Part shown: positions 24,819 to 33,970 of the stretch, piece after piece
Layout of the letters: the number at the start of each line of letters is the position of its first letter
Position numbering within the stretch: the first letter of the stretch is position 1
Virus record (IMG/VR): IMGVR_UViG_3300025141_013870
Location: 54,249 to 118,248 of that record
DNA: 64,000 bases
Source of the DNA: a virus
Direction: 5' to 3' (one strand)
Program-made: the position numbers and the translations under genes
The notes under the pieces: model-generated
Told to the model about the DNA's origin: nothing
The model's database searches: none
What the model saw: only the letters and a program-made list of their open reading frames with translations

Positions 24819-27800
24819 ATGTCAGAGAAAAAGAATTTTATACTTCCTAAGAGATTTGTCGGCTTACACGCTCACAGCGGAACTGGATCTCCGTATGACG
24901 GTCTGGGATATCCAGATCAGCATATAGATTTTGTTCTATCTAATGATATGGATGCATGGGCATTAACTGATCACGGAAACGGAAATGGTCTTGCACATGC
25001 TCATGCGTATGCCAAGAAGTTAAAAAACAAGGGACAAAAATATAAACAGCTGTATGGTGTAGAATTTTATTTTGTTCCTTCTCTTTTTGACTGGAGAATA
25101 CAATATGAGAATCATAGAGAGGAAGTTCGTCAAGCTAGAACAGAAAAAAAGTCAAAAGAGAGAACAGATATCGATTCTGAAGACGAGGTGTCAGGCGGAC
25201 TTATTATAGAAAACGAAGAAGAGACAAAAGGTGATTTTGATAAAAATGTGTGGAAAAGACGATATCATCTCGTTGTCTTAGCTAAAAACAGCCAGGGTCT
25301 AGAGAATTTATTTACTCTTGTAAAAAGATCATACACAGATGGTTTTTATAGATTTCCAAGAATTGATTTTGATCTTCTTAATAAGTATGGTGATGGCCTT
25401 ATAGTAAGCACAGCATGCATTGGCGGATACCCATCATCGTTAATAGCAAGAGGTGAATCACATGGAAAGTCAAGCAAAGATATCATTCTTGATTTAGAAA
25501 ACATGTCTGATAGATTTATTGACGCAGTAGGAAGAGAAAATTTTAATCTCGAGATTCAATTCAATTCATTGTCTATGCAACATAAGACAAACAAATATCT
25601 TATAAAGCTTCATGAAAAAACAGGAATTCCTCTAGTTGCAACTGCTGATAGTCACTACTATAGCAGAAACATGTGGGAAGCAAGAGAGCTTTACAGAAAG
25701 CTTGGCAGAATGGGAGCTAGAGGAGATTCAATGCCTACACTTCCTTCTTTTGAAGATCTTAAATGTGAGCTTTATCCTAAGAATGCTAACCAGATGTGGG
25801 ATGAATTTAACGTTCACCTTCCTGAATATGAGTTTTATAAAGGAAAAGAACAGATTATTTCCGATGCAATTGAGAGAACATATGACATTGCATGGGAACA
25901 ATGTGAAGAAATATGGTTTGACGAAGATGCAAAATTACCAAATTTTGACTTGCCTGACAATCCTGCTATTACTCAGCTAGTATTTAGAGTCAAAAAAGCA
26001 CTTATTGATGAAGGTCTTCACGAAAAGAAAGAGTATGTAGAAAGAGCAACGATGGAGCTGAGCGACATCAAGCACCTTGGTTTTGAAAATTATTTTCTCA
26101 CAATGACAAAGGTTTTTGATCTAGCTTCAAAGAAAACTATTATTGGACCAGGAAGAGGTTCTGGAGCAGGATCTCTTGTAAATTATCTCTTAGGAATCAC
26201 TACGACAGATCCCATCAAGTATGGTCTTCTATGGGAGAGGTTTTTGCATAGAGCAAAAGCAGGATGGCCAGATATTGATACAGACGCTGGTGATAGAGAT
26301 GTCTTGATAAATGCGTCTAGAGAATTATTTGGAGATGAATCAGTTGTACCTGTTTCAAATTTTAATACTTTAAAATTAAAATCTCTAATAAAAGATGTTT
26401 CAAAATTTTATGGCATTGATTTTGGTGAGGTCAATGCAATGACAAATAAGCTTGAAAAAGAAGTCATGCATAAGGCAATGGGAGACCATGAAGAAAAATC
26501 GACTTATGTTCTAACTCATGAAGACTGTTTGAAATATTCTGATAACTATGTTGACTTCATGTCAAAATATCCAAAGGTATCCGAACAGGTTCAAAAGCTT
26601 TTTATGGAATCAAGATCTATTGGAAGACATGCAGGCGGAGTCCTGATATGCCCAAATCTAGAAAAATATATGCCACTTATTAAGGTAAGAGGAGAGCTCC
26701 AGACGCCATGGTCAGAAGGCATGAACTTTAGGCACTTAGAGCCTAATGGCTTTCTTAAGTTTGATTTTCTAGGTCTAACAACTTTAAAAATGGTTGAAGA
26801 TTGTATTCGACTTGTCTTGAGAAAACAGGGAAACACATCACCTTCATTTGATGACATTAGTAAATTTTTTGATGATAATATAAACTGTAGATATAATGAC
26901 TTAACTGATGATAAAGTTTGGGAACATGTTTATCACAAGGGAAGATTTGTACAGGTGTTTCAATTTACGCAGCAGGGCGCAAGAAATTTTTGCAGAAGAG
27001 CAAAGCCAAGAACCATAGAAGAGCTAGCAACAATTACGGCAATATATAGGCCGGGCCCGCTGGCAGCAAATGTTGATAAGAAATATGTCAAGACGAAAAG
27101 GGAGGCAGAAAATGGAAGCCCTATTCGCTATGATCATCCAGTGATTGAAGAGATACTGAGTGAAACATATGGTTTTATATCATTCCAAGAGCAATTCATG
27201 CTCTTAGCACAGAGGCTATCAGGATTTGACAAGGGGGAATCAGACAAGATGAGAAAGACACTTGTCAAGAAGTCTCTTGATTCAAATGCAGCAAAGGTGC
27301 AGGAAAGAATTGACTTAAGAAAGAAGTTTGTTGATGGAGCAGTTGAGCTATCTGGAATGAAAAGAGATATAGCAGAGACTCTTTACGAGACAATTGAGTA
27401 TTTTTCTGGATATGGATTTAATAAATCACATGCGATTTCGTATGCGATCGATTCGTATTATTCTGCGTGGCTGCATACTCATTATGAAAAAGAATGGCTA
27501 GCCACATGTCTTCAGACTCAAAACGGAACAAATAAGTTTGGAAAGGTTATCAATGAGATCAAGTCTTTGGGATACAAAATACTTCCTCCTGACATTAATA
27601 TTTCTTCTGATGTCTGGGTGTATAGTGATGAAAGAAACGGTTTTGTTCCGCCTTTAACTGCGATCAAAGGTGTTGGATCAGCTGCAGTTGAAGAGATCAT
27701 TGATCGCAGACCGTTTTCTAATATAGATGAAATGCTTTTTACAGAGGACGGAAAATGGAAGCCTTCTAAGATGAATAAAACATGCTTTGATTCATTGTGC

Positions 27801-28385
27801 AAGGTAGAAGCTTTTGGATCACTTGATGAGATGAAAAATAGAGCAATTAAGAATCATAGACAGCTATATGAAACAATTGTTGGAAATTATGATCTTTTAA
27901 AAAAAGGTCGATACGGAATAACAAAAACTGCGTATAAAAAGACTATTAAAGAAAGAGGTGATATTCCAAGATTTATAGATGAAAAAACAATAGAGAATTA
28001 TGATCTTCAAGATTGGACTCGTGAATCTAAAATATTATTTAGTGTTGACTTGATGGCAGGAGCAGATGAAACTCTTATCTTTCCTCCAAAGATAATGGAG
28101 AAGATTGAAAATGCCAATGTGAGACCTGCCTCTAGCCTGATGGGAAAGGAGAAAGATATAGTCTGGTTCTGTATTCAAACACTAGAGGAGAGAACAACGA
28201 AAAATGGAAAAATTTTCTACAGGATGAAAGTTATAGATAATAACTTCGAAAGTACGTGGATTCGTGTTTGGGGTGCATTTAGAGATATTCCAGATCTTTA
28301 CACCATGTGGATCGCTGAGGTTGCATCTACAGATTCATGGGGCTGTTCTACATCGTCATATAAAATGAAAAGGATTGATGTATAG
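24819..28385 (+). CDS. dnaE: DNA polymerase III alpha subunit (C-family replicase)
   Basis: 1188 residues, the size of bacterial DnaE. The N-terminal PHP domain shows VGLHAHSGTGSPYDG and LTDHGNG. The palm has GPGRGSGAGSLVNYLLG and the aspartates of PDIDTDAGDRD (near 475-485) and FLKFDFLGL (near 645-653). FNKSHAISYA and the helix-hairpin-helix TAIKGVGSAAVEEI lie toward the C terminus. A charged insertion sits at about 105-150. With the DnaB-like helicase and the DEDDh exonuclease it forms a bacterial-style replisome, unusual since most phages use A- or B-family polymerases. Confidence 0.96.
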   Translation: MSEKKNFILPKRFVGLHAHSGTGSPYDGLGYPDQHIDFVLSNDMDAWALTDHGNGNGLAHAHAYAKKLKNKGQKYKQLYGVEFYFVPSLFDWRIQYENHREEVRQARTEKKSKERTDIDSEDEVSGGLIIENEEETKGDFDKNVWKRRYHLVVLAKNSQGLENLFTLVKRSYTDGFYRFPRIDFDLLNKYGDGLIVSTACIGGYPSSLIARGESHGKSSKDIILDLENMSDRFIDAVGRENFNLEIQFNSLSMQHKTNKYLIKLHEKTGIPLVATADSHYYSRNMWEARELYRKLGRMGARGDSMPTLPSFEDLKCELYPKNANQMWDEFNVHLPEYEFYKGKEQIISDAIERTYDIAWEQCEEIWFDEDAKLPNFDLPDNPAITQLVFRVKKALIDEGLHEKKEYVERATMELSDIKHLGFENYFLTMTKVFDLASKKTIIGPGRGSGAGSLVNYLLGITTTDPIKYGLLWERFLHRAKAGWPDIDTDAGDRDVLINASRELFGDESVVPVSNFNTLKLKSLIKDVSKFYGIDFGEVNAMTNKLEKEVMHKAMGDHEEKSTYVLTHEDCLKYSDNYVDFMSKYPKVSEQVQKLFMESRSIGRHAGGVLICPNLEKYMPLIKVRGELQTPWSEGMNFRHLEPNGFLKFDFLGLTTLKMVEDCIRLVLRKQGNTSPSFDDISKFFDDNINCRYNDLTDDKVWEHVYHKGRFVQVFQFTQQGARNFCRRAKPRTIEELATITAIYRPGPLAANVDKKYVKTKREAENGSPIRYDHPVIEEILSETYGFISFQEQFMLLAQRLSGFDKGESDKMRKTLVKKSLDSNAAKVQERIDLRKKFVDGAVELSGMKRDIAETLYETIEYFSGYGFNKSHAISYAIDSYYSAWLHTHYEKEWLATCLQTQNGTNKFGKVINEIKSLGYKILPPDINISSDVWVYSDERNGFVPPLTAIKGVGSAAVEEIIDRRPFSNIDEMLFTEDGKWKPSKMNKTCFDSLCKVEAFGSLDEMKNRAIKNHRQLYETIVGNYDLLKKGRYGITKTAYKKTIKERGDIPRFIDEKTIENYDLQDWTRESKILFSVDLMAGADETLIFPPKIMEKIENANVRPASSLMGKEKDIVWFCIQTLEERTTKNGKIFYRMKVIDNNFESTWIRVWGAFRDIPDLYTMWIAEVASTDSWGCSTSSYKMKRIDV

Positions 28386-29290
28386 TGTTATTGTTTCCTA
28401 CAAATACTCTTTTTATAGAAGGTCCTGACTGTTCTGGAAAGACAACTTTAATAAAGAACATTCACAATCTATCAAATTATTTGTGGCATATTCACGATAG
28501 ATCTCAAATATCAAGAAGCATATTTAATGAGCTTTATAATAGAGAAAATGATAACATAGAGTCAGATTTACATCTTGAAATTTCAAATCTCAATAATAGA
28601 TTCGTCTTGTTACTACCTGATATAAGGGTTGTTAGTGAAAGATTTATTAAAAGAGGAGATGACTTTCATAAAGACATGAAATCAATAGAAAGTGTTTATA
28701 ATATCTTTGAGAGAAAATTTAAATACCTAAGAGATTTTCCAAATACTATGATATATTCAAAAAGTCATCCAGATGAAATAGCATCAATTGTGCTCGCCAG
28801 GCTTCATCTTGTTGAACGATGCATGATTAGAGAGGTATCAGATCAGGTATTAAGATTTGTAGAGTGTAATAATAATGAGGCTTATCCCGTTAAGTTTACA
28901 TTATATGATGATGGTGAATTTGAAGAGGCTAGTGAATCAGTACTTGACTATAAGCCAGAAAGCGATTATTACAATTCCATATTTAATAAACTGCACACAA
29001 AAATAAGTGATGAGCTAGCGGGAAATAATGAATATAGCAGGGTTGAAGATACAACCTCTAGAAGATTTATTTATACAGATAATACATGTATATCGCTTAT
29101 TCATGTCGCAATTAGAGACAGAGTTATGGATTTTCATACAGTGATTAGATCATCTGATGTCGAAAACATTTTTCCTCACGATCTAAGATTTTTGTATTAT
29201 CTAGCTGCCACTTGTTATAATAGATTTTCAGATGAATGTGATAAGGTTAGAATGAGATTTAATTTAAACTCTGCTCACATAATATGTTAA
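28385..29290 (+). CDS. P-loop nucleotide kinase-like protein with ThyA-like C-terminal segment
   Basis: 301 residues from a GTG that overlaps the dnaE stop. The N terminus LFIEGPDCSGKTTLI is the P-loop of thymidylate/deoxynucleoside kinases. The last 70 residues (LIHVAIRDRVMDF, VIRSSDVENIFPHDLRFL, NLNSAHI) resemble the nucleotide-binding part of thymidylate synthase ThyA (RSxDxxxGxPxN, then HiY), without the catalytic PCH cysteine loop. It may thus be a kinase with a dUMP/dCMP-binding domain, or a remnant. The kinase part is well supported; the ThyA link is an inference. Confidence 0.62.
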   Translation: MLLFPTNTLFIEGPDCSGKTTLIKNIHNLSNYLWHIHDRSQISRSIFNELYNRENDNIESDLHLEISNLNNRFVLLLPDIRVVSERFIKRGDDFHKDMKSIESVYNIFERKFKYLRDFPNTMIYSKSHPDEIASIVLARLHLVERCMIREVSDQVLRFVECNNNEAYPVKFTLYDDGEFEEASESVLDYKPESDYYNSIFNKLHTKISDELAGNNEYSRVEDTTSRRFIYTDNTCISLIHVAIRDRVMDFHTVIRSSDVENIFPHDLRFLYYLAATCYNRFSDECDKVRMRFNLNSAHIIC

Positions 29291-29316
29291 AATTTTGAAG
29301 TTAAAACGGAGAGACT

Positions 29317-30324
29317 ATGAAAAGAGCACTAGTAACAGGAGGATGCGGATTTATCGGATCCAATCTTTCAAAGAGACTTGTAAAAGACGGATGGGTTGTT
29401 GACATTGTAGATGATCTATCAAGTGGACATTTAGAGCTAGTTCAAGAATTAAAGATTAGAGTTATACCGGTAGACTTGTTATCACAATTTTATGATAATT
29501 TTGATAGAGATGAAGGAACAGTTCACATTTTGCAAGGTGATTTTTCACATGACAATGTGTTAAAAAATATCATTGATCAAAAATATGATTATGTTTTTCA
29601 TCAGGCTGCGATACCAAGGGTCCTTTTTTCTGTTGAAAACCCATCTTTAACAACAGAAGTGAATATAGCAGAAACGGTTAGGTTGTTTGAGGCATGCATA
29701 GGAAGTGTCAAGAGAGTCATATTTGCATCATCATCATCTGTTTACGGAGGCGCGGATGTTCTTCCCACACGTGAAAGTATGTCAAAAAATCCTAAGTCAC
29801 CATATGCGTGGCAAAAGAGCGCAGTTGAAGATATAGCGGAATTATTTTGTCAATTATACGATATTGATATCGTATGCTTAAGATACTTTAACGTCTTTGG
29901 ACCAGGCCAGTATGGCGACTCTCCGTACTCCACAGCAGTTTCTGCCTGGTGTCACGCACTTAAAAATGGATCGCCTATGAGAAGTGACGGTGATGGATCA
30001 CAAACAAGAGATATGTGCTATATTGACAATGTTATCCACGCTAACGTACTAGCTGCTGAATCTGATCGAACGAGATTTGATGGATTTAATGGAAGATGCT
30101 ATAATATTTCATGCGGAGATAGAACATCTAATTCTGAAATATTAGAATACTTTACAAAGAGATATTCTCACGCAGCTGTTGTCAATGCTCCCTGGAGACC
30201 TGGTGATGTAATGCACACCCAGGCAGATATATCAAGAGCAAGCGAAGAGATTGGATATGAACCTCTTGTGAGATTCTGGGACGGACTAGAAAAGACTATT
30301 GAATGGTGGGGTATAGATTCTTGA
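29317..30324 (+). CDS. NAD-dependent sugar-nucleotide epimerase/dehydratase
   Basis: 335 residues of the extended SDR family (GalE/WcaG-like). The Rossmann motif TGGCGFIGSN is at 7-16, SSSSVYGG supplies the catalytic serine, and YAWQK is the YxxxK pair near 166-170. RYFNVFGPGQ and the late NISCGDRTSNSEIL fit nucleotide-sugar binding. It acts on UDP- or GDP-sugars; the product is unknown. It is followed without a gap by a cupin gene and may modify a glycan or surface sugar. Confidence 0.85.
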   Translation: MKRALVTGGCGFIGSNLSKRLVKDGWVVDIVDDLSSGHLELVQELKIRVIPVDLLSQFYDNFDRDEGTVHILQGDFSHDNVLKNIIDQKYDYVFHQAAIPRVLFSVENPSLTTEVNIAETVRLFEACIGSVKRVIFASSSSVYGGADVLPTRESMSKNPKSPYAWQKSAVEDIAELFCQLYDIDIVCLRYFNVFGPGQYGDSPYSTAVSAWCHALKNGSPMRSDGDGSQTRDMCYIDNVIHANVLAAESDRTRFDGFNGRCYNISCGDRTSNSEILEYFTKRYSHAAVVNAPWRPGDVMHTQADISRASEEIGYEPLVRFWDGLEKTIEWWGIDS

Positions 30325-30755
30325 TGCTTTCTAAAAAACACGTAAAATCTTCCTGGGTTGTTAGAAAAAAAACAAACAGTGTTATAAACAAACCTTGGGG
30401 AACTGAAACAATATGGTCAGGATTTTTTGGAATTCATGGAAAAACATGTTTTATTAAAGCCGGTGCCAGATCAAGTTTTAAATATTTTCCAATAAAATCT
30501 GAAGTTTTATTTTTAAGATCTGGAAAGGCAGAGGTGACGTTTGGGGCTGAGGAGACACTATTGGATCCCATAGGCTATCCGTTAAAGAGTGAGATACTTT
30601 GCGAGGGAGACGTGCTAATGGTTCAATCTGGCTGCCCGTATAGGGTTAAAGCCATAACTGATTGTGAGATAATTGAGATAGGAAATAATTCTACAGATAA
30701 GCCAGTTAGAATAGAGGATGACTATGGAAGAGCTACAGCTAAAAAGAAATCCTGA
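30324..30755 (+). CDS. Cupin protein, mannose-6-phosphate isomerase/ManC-C-like
   Basis: About 143 residues with one cupin barrel. NKPWGTETIW resembles the start of the ManC/type II PMI C-terminal domain (RPWG), followed by FIKAGARSSFKYF and a second barrel motif GDVLMVQSGCPYRV. The ATG overlaps the epimerase stop (TGATG), and its end overlaps thymidine kinase by 32 bases. It may isomerise a sugar or bind one; metal histidines are partly missing, so activity is unsure. Confidence 0.6.
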   Translation: MLSKKHVKSSWVVRKKTNSVINKPWGTETIWSGFFGIHGKTCFIKAGARSSFKYFPIKSEVLFLRSGKAEVTFGAEETLLDPIGYPLKSEILCEGDVLMVQSGCPYRVKAITDCEIIEIGNNSTDKPVRIEDDYGRATAKKKS

Positions 30756-31305
30756 GTTTATAATTTTTACAGGGCCGATGTTTAGCTCTAAAACAACTAG
30801 ACTTCTTGCTACAATAGATCGATTCAGATATCAAAATAGAAATGTCGTCGCATTCAAGCCTTCTCTTGATGAACGATACTCGCAATCTAAAATTTGTACA
30901 CACAACGGAGGAGAAATAGAAGCACATGTAGTTAAGTCAGGTGACGATATAATTAAGTTAGTGAAAAACTACGATAAAAATATAGATGTCATCGCAGTTG
31001 ATGAAGCGTTTATGATAGAAGGAGTAGCTGTGTCGCTACTCGATCTTTTTAGATCTGGAAAAACAATAGTCATATCTTCTTTACAGCTTTCTGCAACTGG
31101 CAATGTATTTGAAGAGATTAGAGATATGATGCCGTGGGCAACAAAAATAGAAGTTTGCCCAGCAGTATGTACTATTACTGGTCTTGACGCATATTACACT
31201 CATAGAAAATTTAACAATATGGAAGAGATAACAGTCGGAGGTTCTGATTTATATGAACCTAGATGCTGGTTTTACCATAGTTTTATGAACCAGTCAGACA
31301 TTTAG
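30724..31305 (+). CDS. tdk: Thymidine kinase
   Basis: About 193 residues of the type II thymidine kinase family. The P-loop GPMFSSKTT is near 15-23, the Walker B/catalytic glutamate is in AVDEAFM, and a loop with ITGLDAYYTHRKF fits the nucleoside lasso. The cysteines of the zinc ribbon are only partly present (one pair, CPAVC). ATG 30724 is chosen because AGAGG at 30713-30717 lies 6 bases before it; ATG 30718 would abut the ribosome site. It salvages thymidine to dTMP. Confidence 0.9.
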   Translation: MEELQLKRNPEFIIFTGPMFSSKTTRLLATIDRFRYQNRNVVAFKPSLDERYSQSKICTHNGGEIEAHVVKSGDDIIKLVKNYDKNIDVIAVDEAFMIEGVAVSLLDLFRSGKTIVISSLQLSATGNVFEEIRDMMPWATKIEVCPAVCTITGLDAYYTHRKFNNMEEITVGGSDLYEPRCWFYHSFMNQSDI

Positions 31306-31314
31306 GAGATTATG

Positions 31315-32394
31315 ATGCTAGAGCCAACAAGTGTCGATTACGTTATTTATCACGCTAACTGTTCTGATGGATTTGGTGCAGCATATGCTGCATGGAAATG
31401 TCTAGGCAATAAGGCAACTTATCTCGCTGCAAAGCATGGTTCAACGCCTCCAGACATCACAGATAAGAATGTAGCTATTCTTGATTTTTCTTATGATAAC
31501 ACGACTATAAAAGGAATGATCGAAGAGGCAAATGATCTAATAGTTATAGATCATCATAAATCTGCGGTGGTAGAGCTTCATGATATTTCTAATACTCGCT
31601 TCGATATGACAAAGAGCGGTGCAATGTTATCTTGGGAGTATTTTCACCCTGGAAAAGAACCCCCGAAGTTCATACGATATATTCAGGATCGCGATCTCTG
31701 GAAGTGGGAATTAGATTATTCCAAGGAATTTAGTGCAGCATTTGATATGGTTCCGTTTGAATTTGAAGAATTTGTGAAATTTGAAGATGATTCAGTTTTT
31801 GATGACGCTGTAAAGCGTGGCTCATTTATTCTTGCGTATAGCAAAACAGTTGTAAAGAAAGTTTGTGAAAAGGCACGGCCCAGAAAGTATGGTGGTCTTG
31901 ATGTACTAGTCGTAAATTCATCTCACTGGATGTCTGAGATTGGTGCAAGATTATCCGCAGAGTGTGACTTTGCTGTAATATGGTATTATGATCATGAGGA
32001 AAGAAATATTCGAGTAAGCCTCAGATCATTTCATGATAATGTAGATGTATCAGAAATAGCTAAAAAATTTGGCGGCGGCGGCCACAAGAAGGCAGCTGGC
32101 TTTACACTGTCTGGTGAGACGATTGTAGATGATCTATTTGATAGAATCGAAGAACCTTTAGTTGATACTACTCCTGCCAGAGAGGAGCTTAAGAAAATTC
32201 GAGAAGTTCTTGAGGAAAAAGGCGATATTGACAAAGAGGAGGCGGTTGATCAAATGGAAGCTCTTTTAGATGGGCTTGAGGTTAAGGAAACAGATGAATC
32301 AGAAAAATTGCAAGAAGATAAGGGAGACGATACAGGAGTCAGCGAAGAAGCTAGAGGGAAAATTACCCTCATCCAGTCGTCATCCCAAGGGTAG
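31315..32394 (+). CDS. DHH/DHHA1 phosphoesterase
   Basis: About 359 residues. DHH motifs: YHANCSDGFGAAYA (first aspartate), ILDFSYD, VIDHHKS (D-H-H), and the DHHA1 signature FGGGGHKKAAGF near 250-261. This family includes nanoRNases, exopolyphosphatases and cyclic-dinucleotide hydrolases. The substrate here could be short oligonucleotides or a cyclic-dinucleotide signal, which would be of interest for anti-defence. A charged coiled-coil tail of about 90 residues follows, and its last 101 bases are overlapped by another gene. Confidence 0.85.
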   Translation: MLEPTSVDYVIYHANCSDGFGAAYAAWKCLGNKATYLAAKHGSTPPDITDKNVAILDFSYDNTTIKGMIEEANDLIVIDHHKSAVVELHDISNTRFDMTKSGAMLSWEYFHPGKEPPKFIRYIQDRDLWKWELDYSKEFSAAFDMVPFEFEEFVKFEDDSVFDDAVKRGSFILAYSKTVVKKVCEKARPRKYGGLDVLVVNSSHWMSEIGARLSAECDFAVIWYYDHEERNIRVSLRSFHDNVDVSEIAKKFGGGGHKKAAGFTLSGETIVDDLFDRIEEPLVDTTPAREELKKIREVLEEKGDIDKEEAVDQMEALLDGLEVKETDESEKLQEDKGDDTGVSEEARGKITLIQSSSQG

Positions 32395-32521
32395 AAACCC
32401 ATACGCACACCTACCAAAAGTTATAAAGTCATTTTTTGGAAAGTCATATAAAGATTTATCAGATGATAAAATAGATGAAGTGATGTATATAATTGAATAT
32501 TGCACGGAGAATCCATTTTAA
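32294..32521 (+). CDS. Small basic protein overlapping the DHH gene out of frame
   Basis: 75 residues in a different frame from the DHH gene, overlapping its last 101 bases. AAGGA at 32284-32288 is 5 bases before the ATG, a good site. The non-overlapping part encodes GRNPYAHLPKVIKSFFGKSY and an acidic helix ending YCTENPF. It looks like a real conserved small phage protein, of unknown function. The overlapped part encodes lysine-rich sequence, as expected when the other frame encodes acidic sequence. Confidence 0.6.
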   Translation: MNQKNCKKIRETIQESAKKLEGKLPSSSRHPKGRNPYAHLPKVIKSFFGKSYKDLSDDKIDEVMYIIEYCTENPF

Positions 32522-32522
32522 T

Positions 32523-33272
32523 ATGTCATATCTTGGTTATATAAAATGCTTATCAAAGCTAATGTCACATATTAATGATCCTGTTATATTAGAGATAGGC
32601 GTTGACTATGGGCAATCTACTCTTCCTCTTGTTCATAACCTTATCTCATCTTGCGATCGTTTTTTATATACAGGTGTCGATATAAAGTTACGACAAGAGG
32701 TAATTGAACAAGCTGTTCAGATGAACGATGTTTTACTTTTAGGAAAGCCGGGCGTGCCTAAAGATTCTGCAAATGTTGTATTTTATACAGCTAACAGTCT
32801 TGAATTATTACCAAAGCTTAAAAGTCACGGTGCAAAATATGATTTAATTCTTATCGATGGAGATCACAATTACTTCACTGTTAAAAATGAACTTGATCAC
32901 ATAAAGGATATCGTGTATCCAAGCACAATAATTATGTGTGATGACTATAACGGTAGATGCGCTGAGTCAGACATGTTTTATTCTGATAGAAAAGAATATG
33001 AATCTATTGAAATCGCCACACCAAGAAAGCATACTGAGAAACAAGGAGTGCGCACGGCTGTCTCTGACTTTCTAAGTGAAAACCCTACGTGGGCAATTCT
33101 TGATCATGGTCTGGATCCTTGTTTTTTATTCCAGAAAGACTACGTTGATTTTAATATTTTTTCTCCTGAAGGCTCAACATCTCTTAGCGATTGTATTTTA
33201 GAGTTTAATCTCAAGTCACCTTCAGCATTGGCAAGGTTCAAGGAGAGCACAATTGCGTCCATCATGGAATAA
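32523..33272 (+). CDS. Class I SAM-dependent methyltransferase-like protein
   Basis: About 249 residues of the Methyltransf_24 type. Motif I is ILEIGVDYGQST near 23-34, and the acidic/aspartate motif YDLILIDGDHNY near 105-116 continues with the typical VKNELDHIKD. Such enzymes often modify sugars or small molecules. The start is ATG 32523; an in-frame TTG at 32493 lies inside the preceding gene. It overlaps the dCMP deaminase by 20 bases. Confidence 0.78.
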   Translation: MSYLGYIKCLSKLMSHINDPVILEIGVDYGQSTLPLVHNLISSCDRFLYTGVDIKLRQEVIEQAVQMNDVLLLGKPGVPKDSANVVFYTANSLELLPKLKSHGAKYDLILIDGDHNYFTVKNELDHIKDIVYPSTIIMCDDYNGRCAESDMFYSDRKEYESIEIATPRKHTEKQGVRTAVSDFLSENPTWAILDHGLDPCFLFQKDYVDFNIFSPEGSTSLSDCILEFNLKSPSALARFKESTIASIME

Positions 33273-33666
33273 AGTATGGATGGAGTTTGCGTATATAATA
33301 TCCAAAAGATCATATGATCTACGACATCAGGTGGGTGCTGTGATTGTGACTGATGATAACACTCAGGTTCTTGCAGTGGGATATAATGGAAACTATGCAG
33401 GAGGGCCAAATGAATCTGAATCACTTGAGCCAGGTCAGTCTGGAATGATACACGCAGAGATAAATGCTCTTTTAAAATGTGATTATAATTGCCCAAAAAG
33501 AAAAATAATGTATATCACTTTGTCTCCTTGCAGGATGTGTGCAAAGGCAATAATCAATGCGGGAATAAGTGCTGTAATTTATGATCAAGAATATAGAGAT
33601 TCATCAGGAATAGACTTGCTTCATAATGCAGGCATCTCTGTTGTTTCATTCAAAAATATTAGATAA
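33253..33666 (+). CDS. Deoxycytidylate (dCMP) deaminase
   Basis: Converts dCMP to dUMP, the substrate of ThyX. 137 residues with the zinc site HAEINAL (H, E) and SPCRMCAK (PCxxC). The N terminus RPSWNKVWMEFAYIISKRS matches dCMP deaminases only if translation starts at the TTG at 33253. AGGAG at 33241-33245, 7 bases upstream, supports that rare start. The next ATG (33283) would remove conserved residues. Confidence 0.92.
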   Translation: MRPSWNKVWMEFAYIISKRSYDLRHQVGAVIVTDDNTQVLAVGYNGNYAGGPNESESLEPGQSGMIHAEINALLKCDYNCPKRKIMYITLSPCRMCAKAIINAGISAVIYDQEYRDSSGIDLLHNAGISVVSFKNIR

Positions 33667-33697
33667 TCTACATCATATTTAAATATGAGGTGTATCT

Positions 33698-33970
33698 ATG
33701 AAGACCTTTTCCTCAAAAGATATCTTAGAGATCGTAAAAAAAATACATAATCAAAATGAAAATATTGATGTATTTGCAGGAAAAGGATCAGATAGAAAAA
33801 TAATAGTTAAAAAGGGCCTGAAGATACGTCACAAGCCATCAGGCCTAGTTTATACTGTTTTAAAGGTAATAATTCCAGATGGTAGCTCTGAACCTAAAAT
33901 TTTATGCAGAAGGCCTGGAAAGGAATTACTTATTACGAGAAATGAGTTTAAAGACTACGAGAGGCACTAA
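33698..33970 (+). CDS. Small conserved phage protein, unknown
   Basis: 90 residues: an N-terminal helix, then a beta-rich SH3-like part (GLKIRHKPSGLVYTVLKV, ILCRRPG, LITRNEFKDYE). The stop overlaps the ATG of the superoxide dismutase gene. No function is known to me. Confidence 0.65.
   Translation: MKTFSSKDILEIVKKIHNQNENIDVFAGKGSDRKIIVKKGLKIRHKPSGLVYTVLKVIIPDGSSEPKILCRRPGKELLITRNEFKDYERH

Noticed and set aside
32031-32234. Minus-strand 67-codon frame in the DHH gene
   Set aside because: Antisense to the DHHA1 glycine-rich motif, no independent support.
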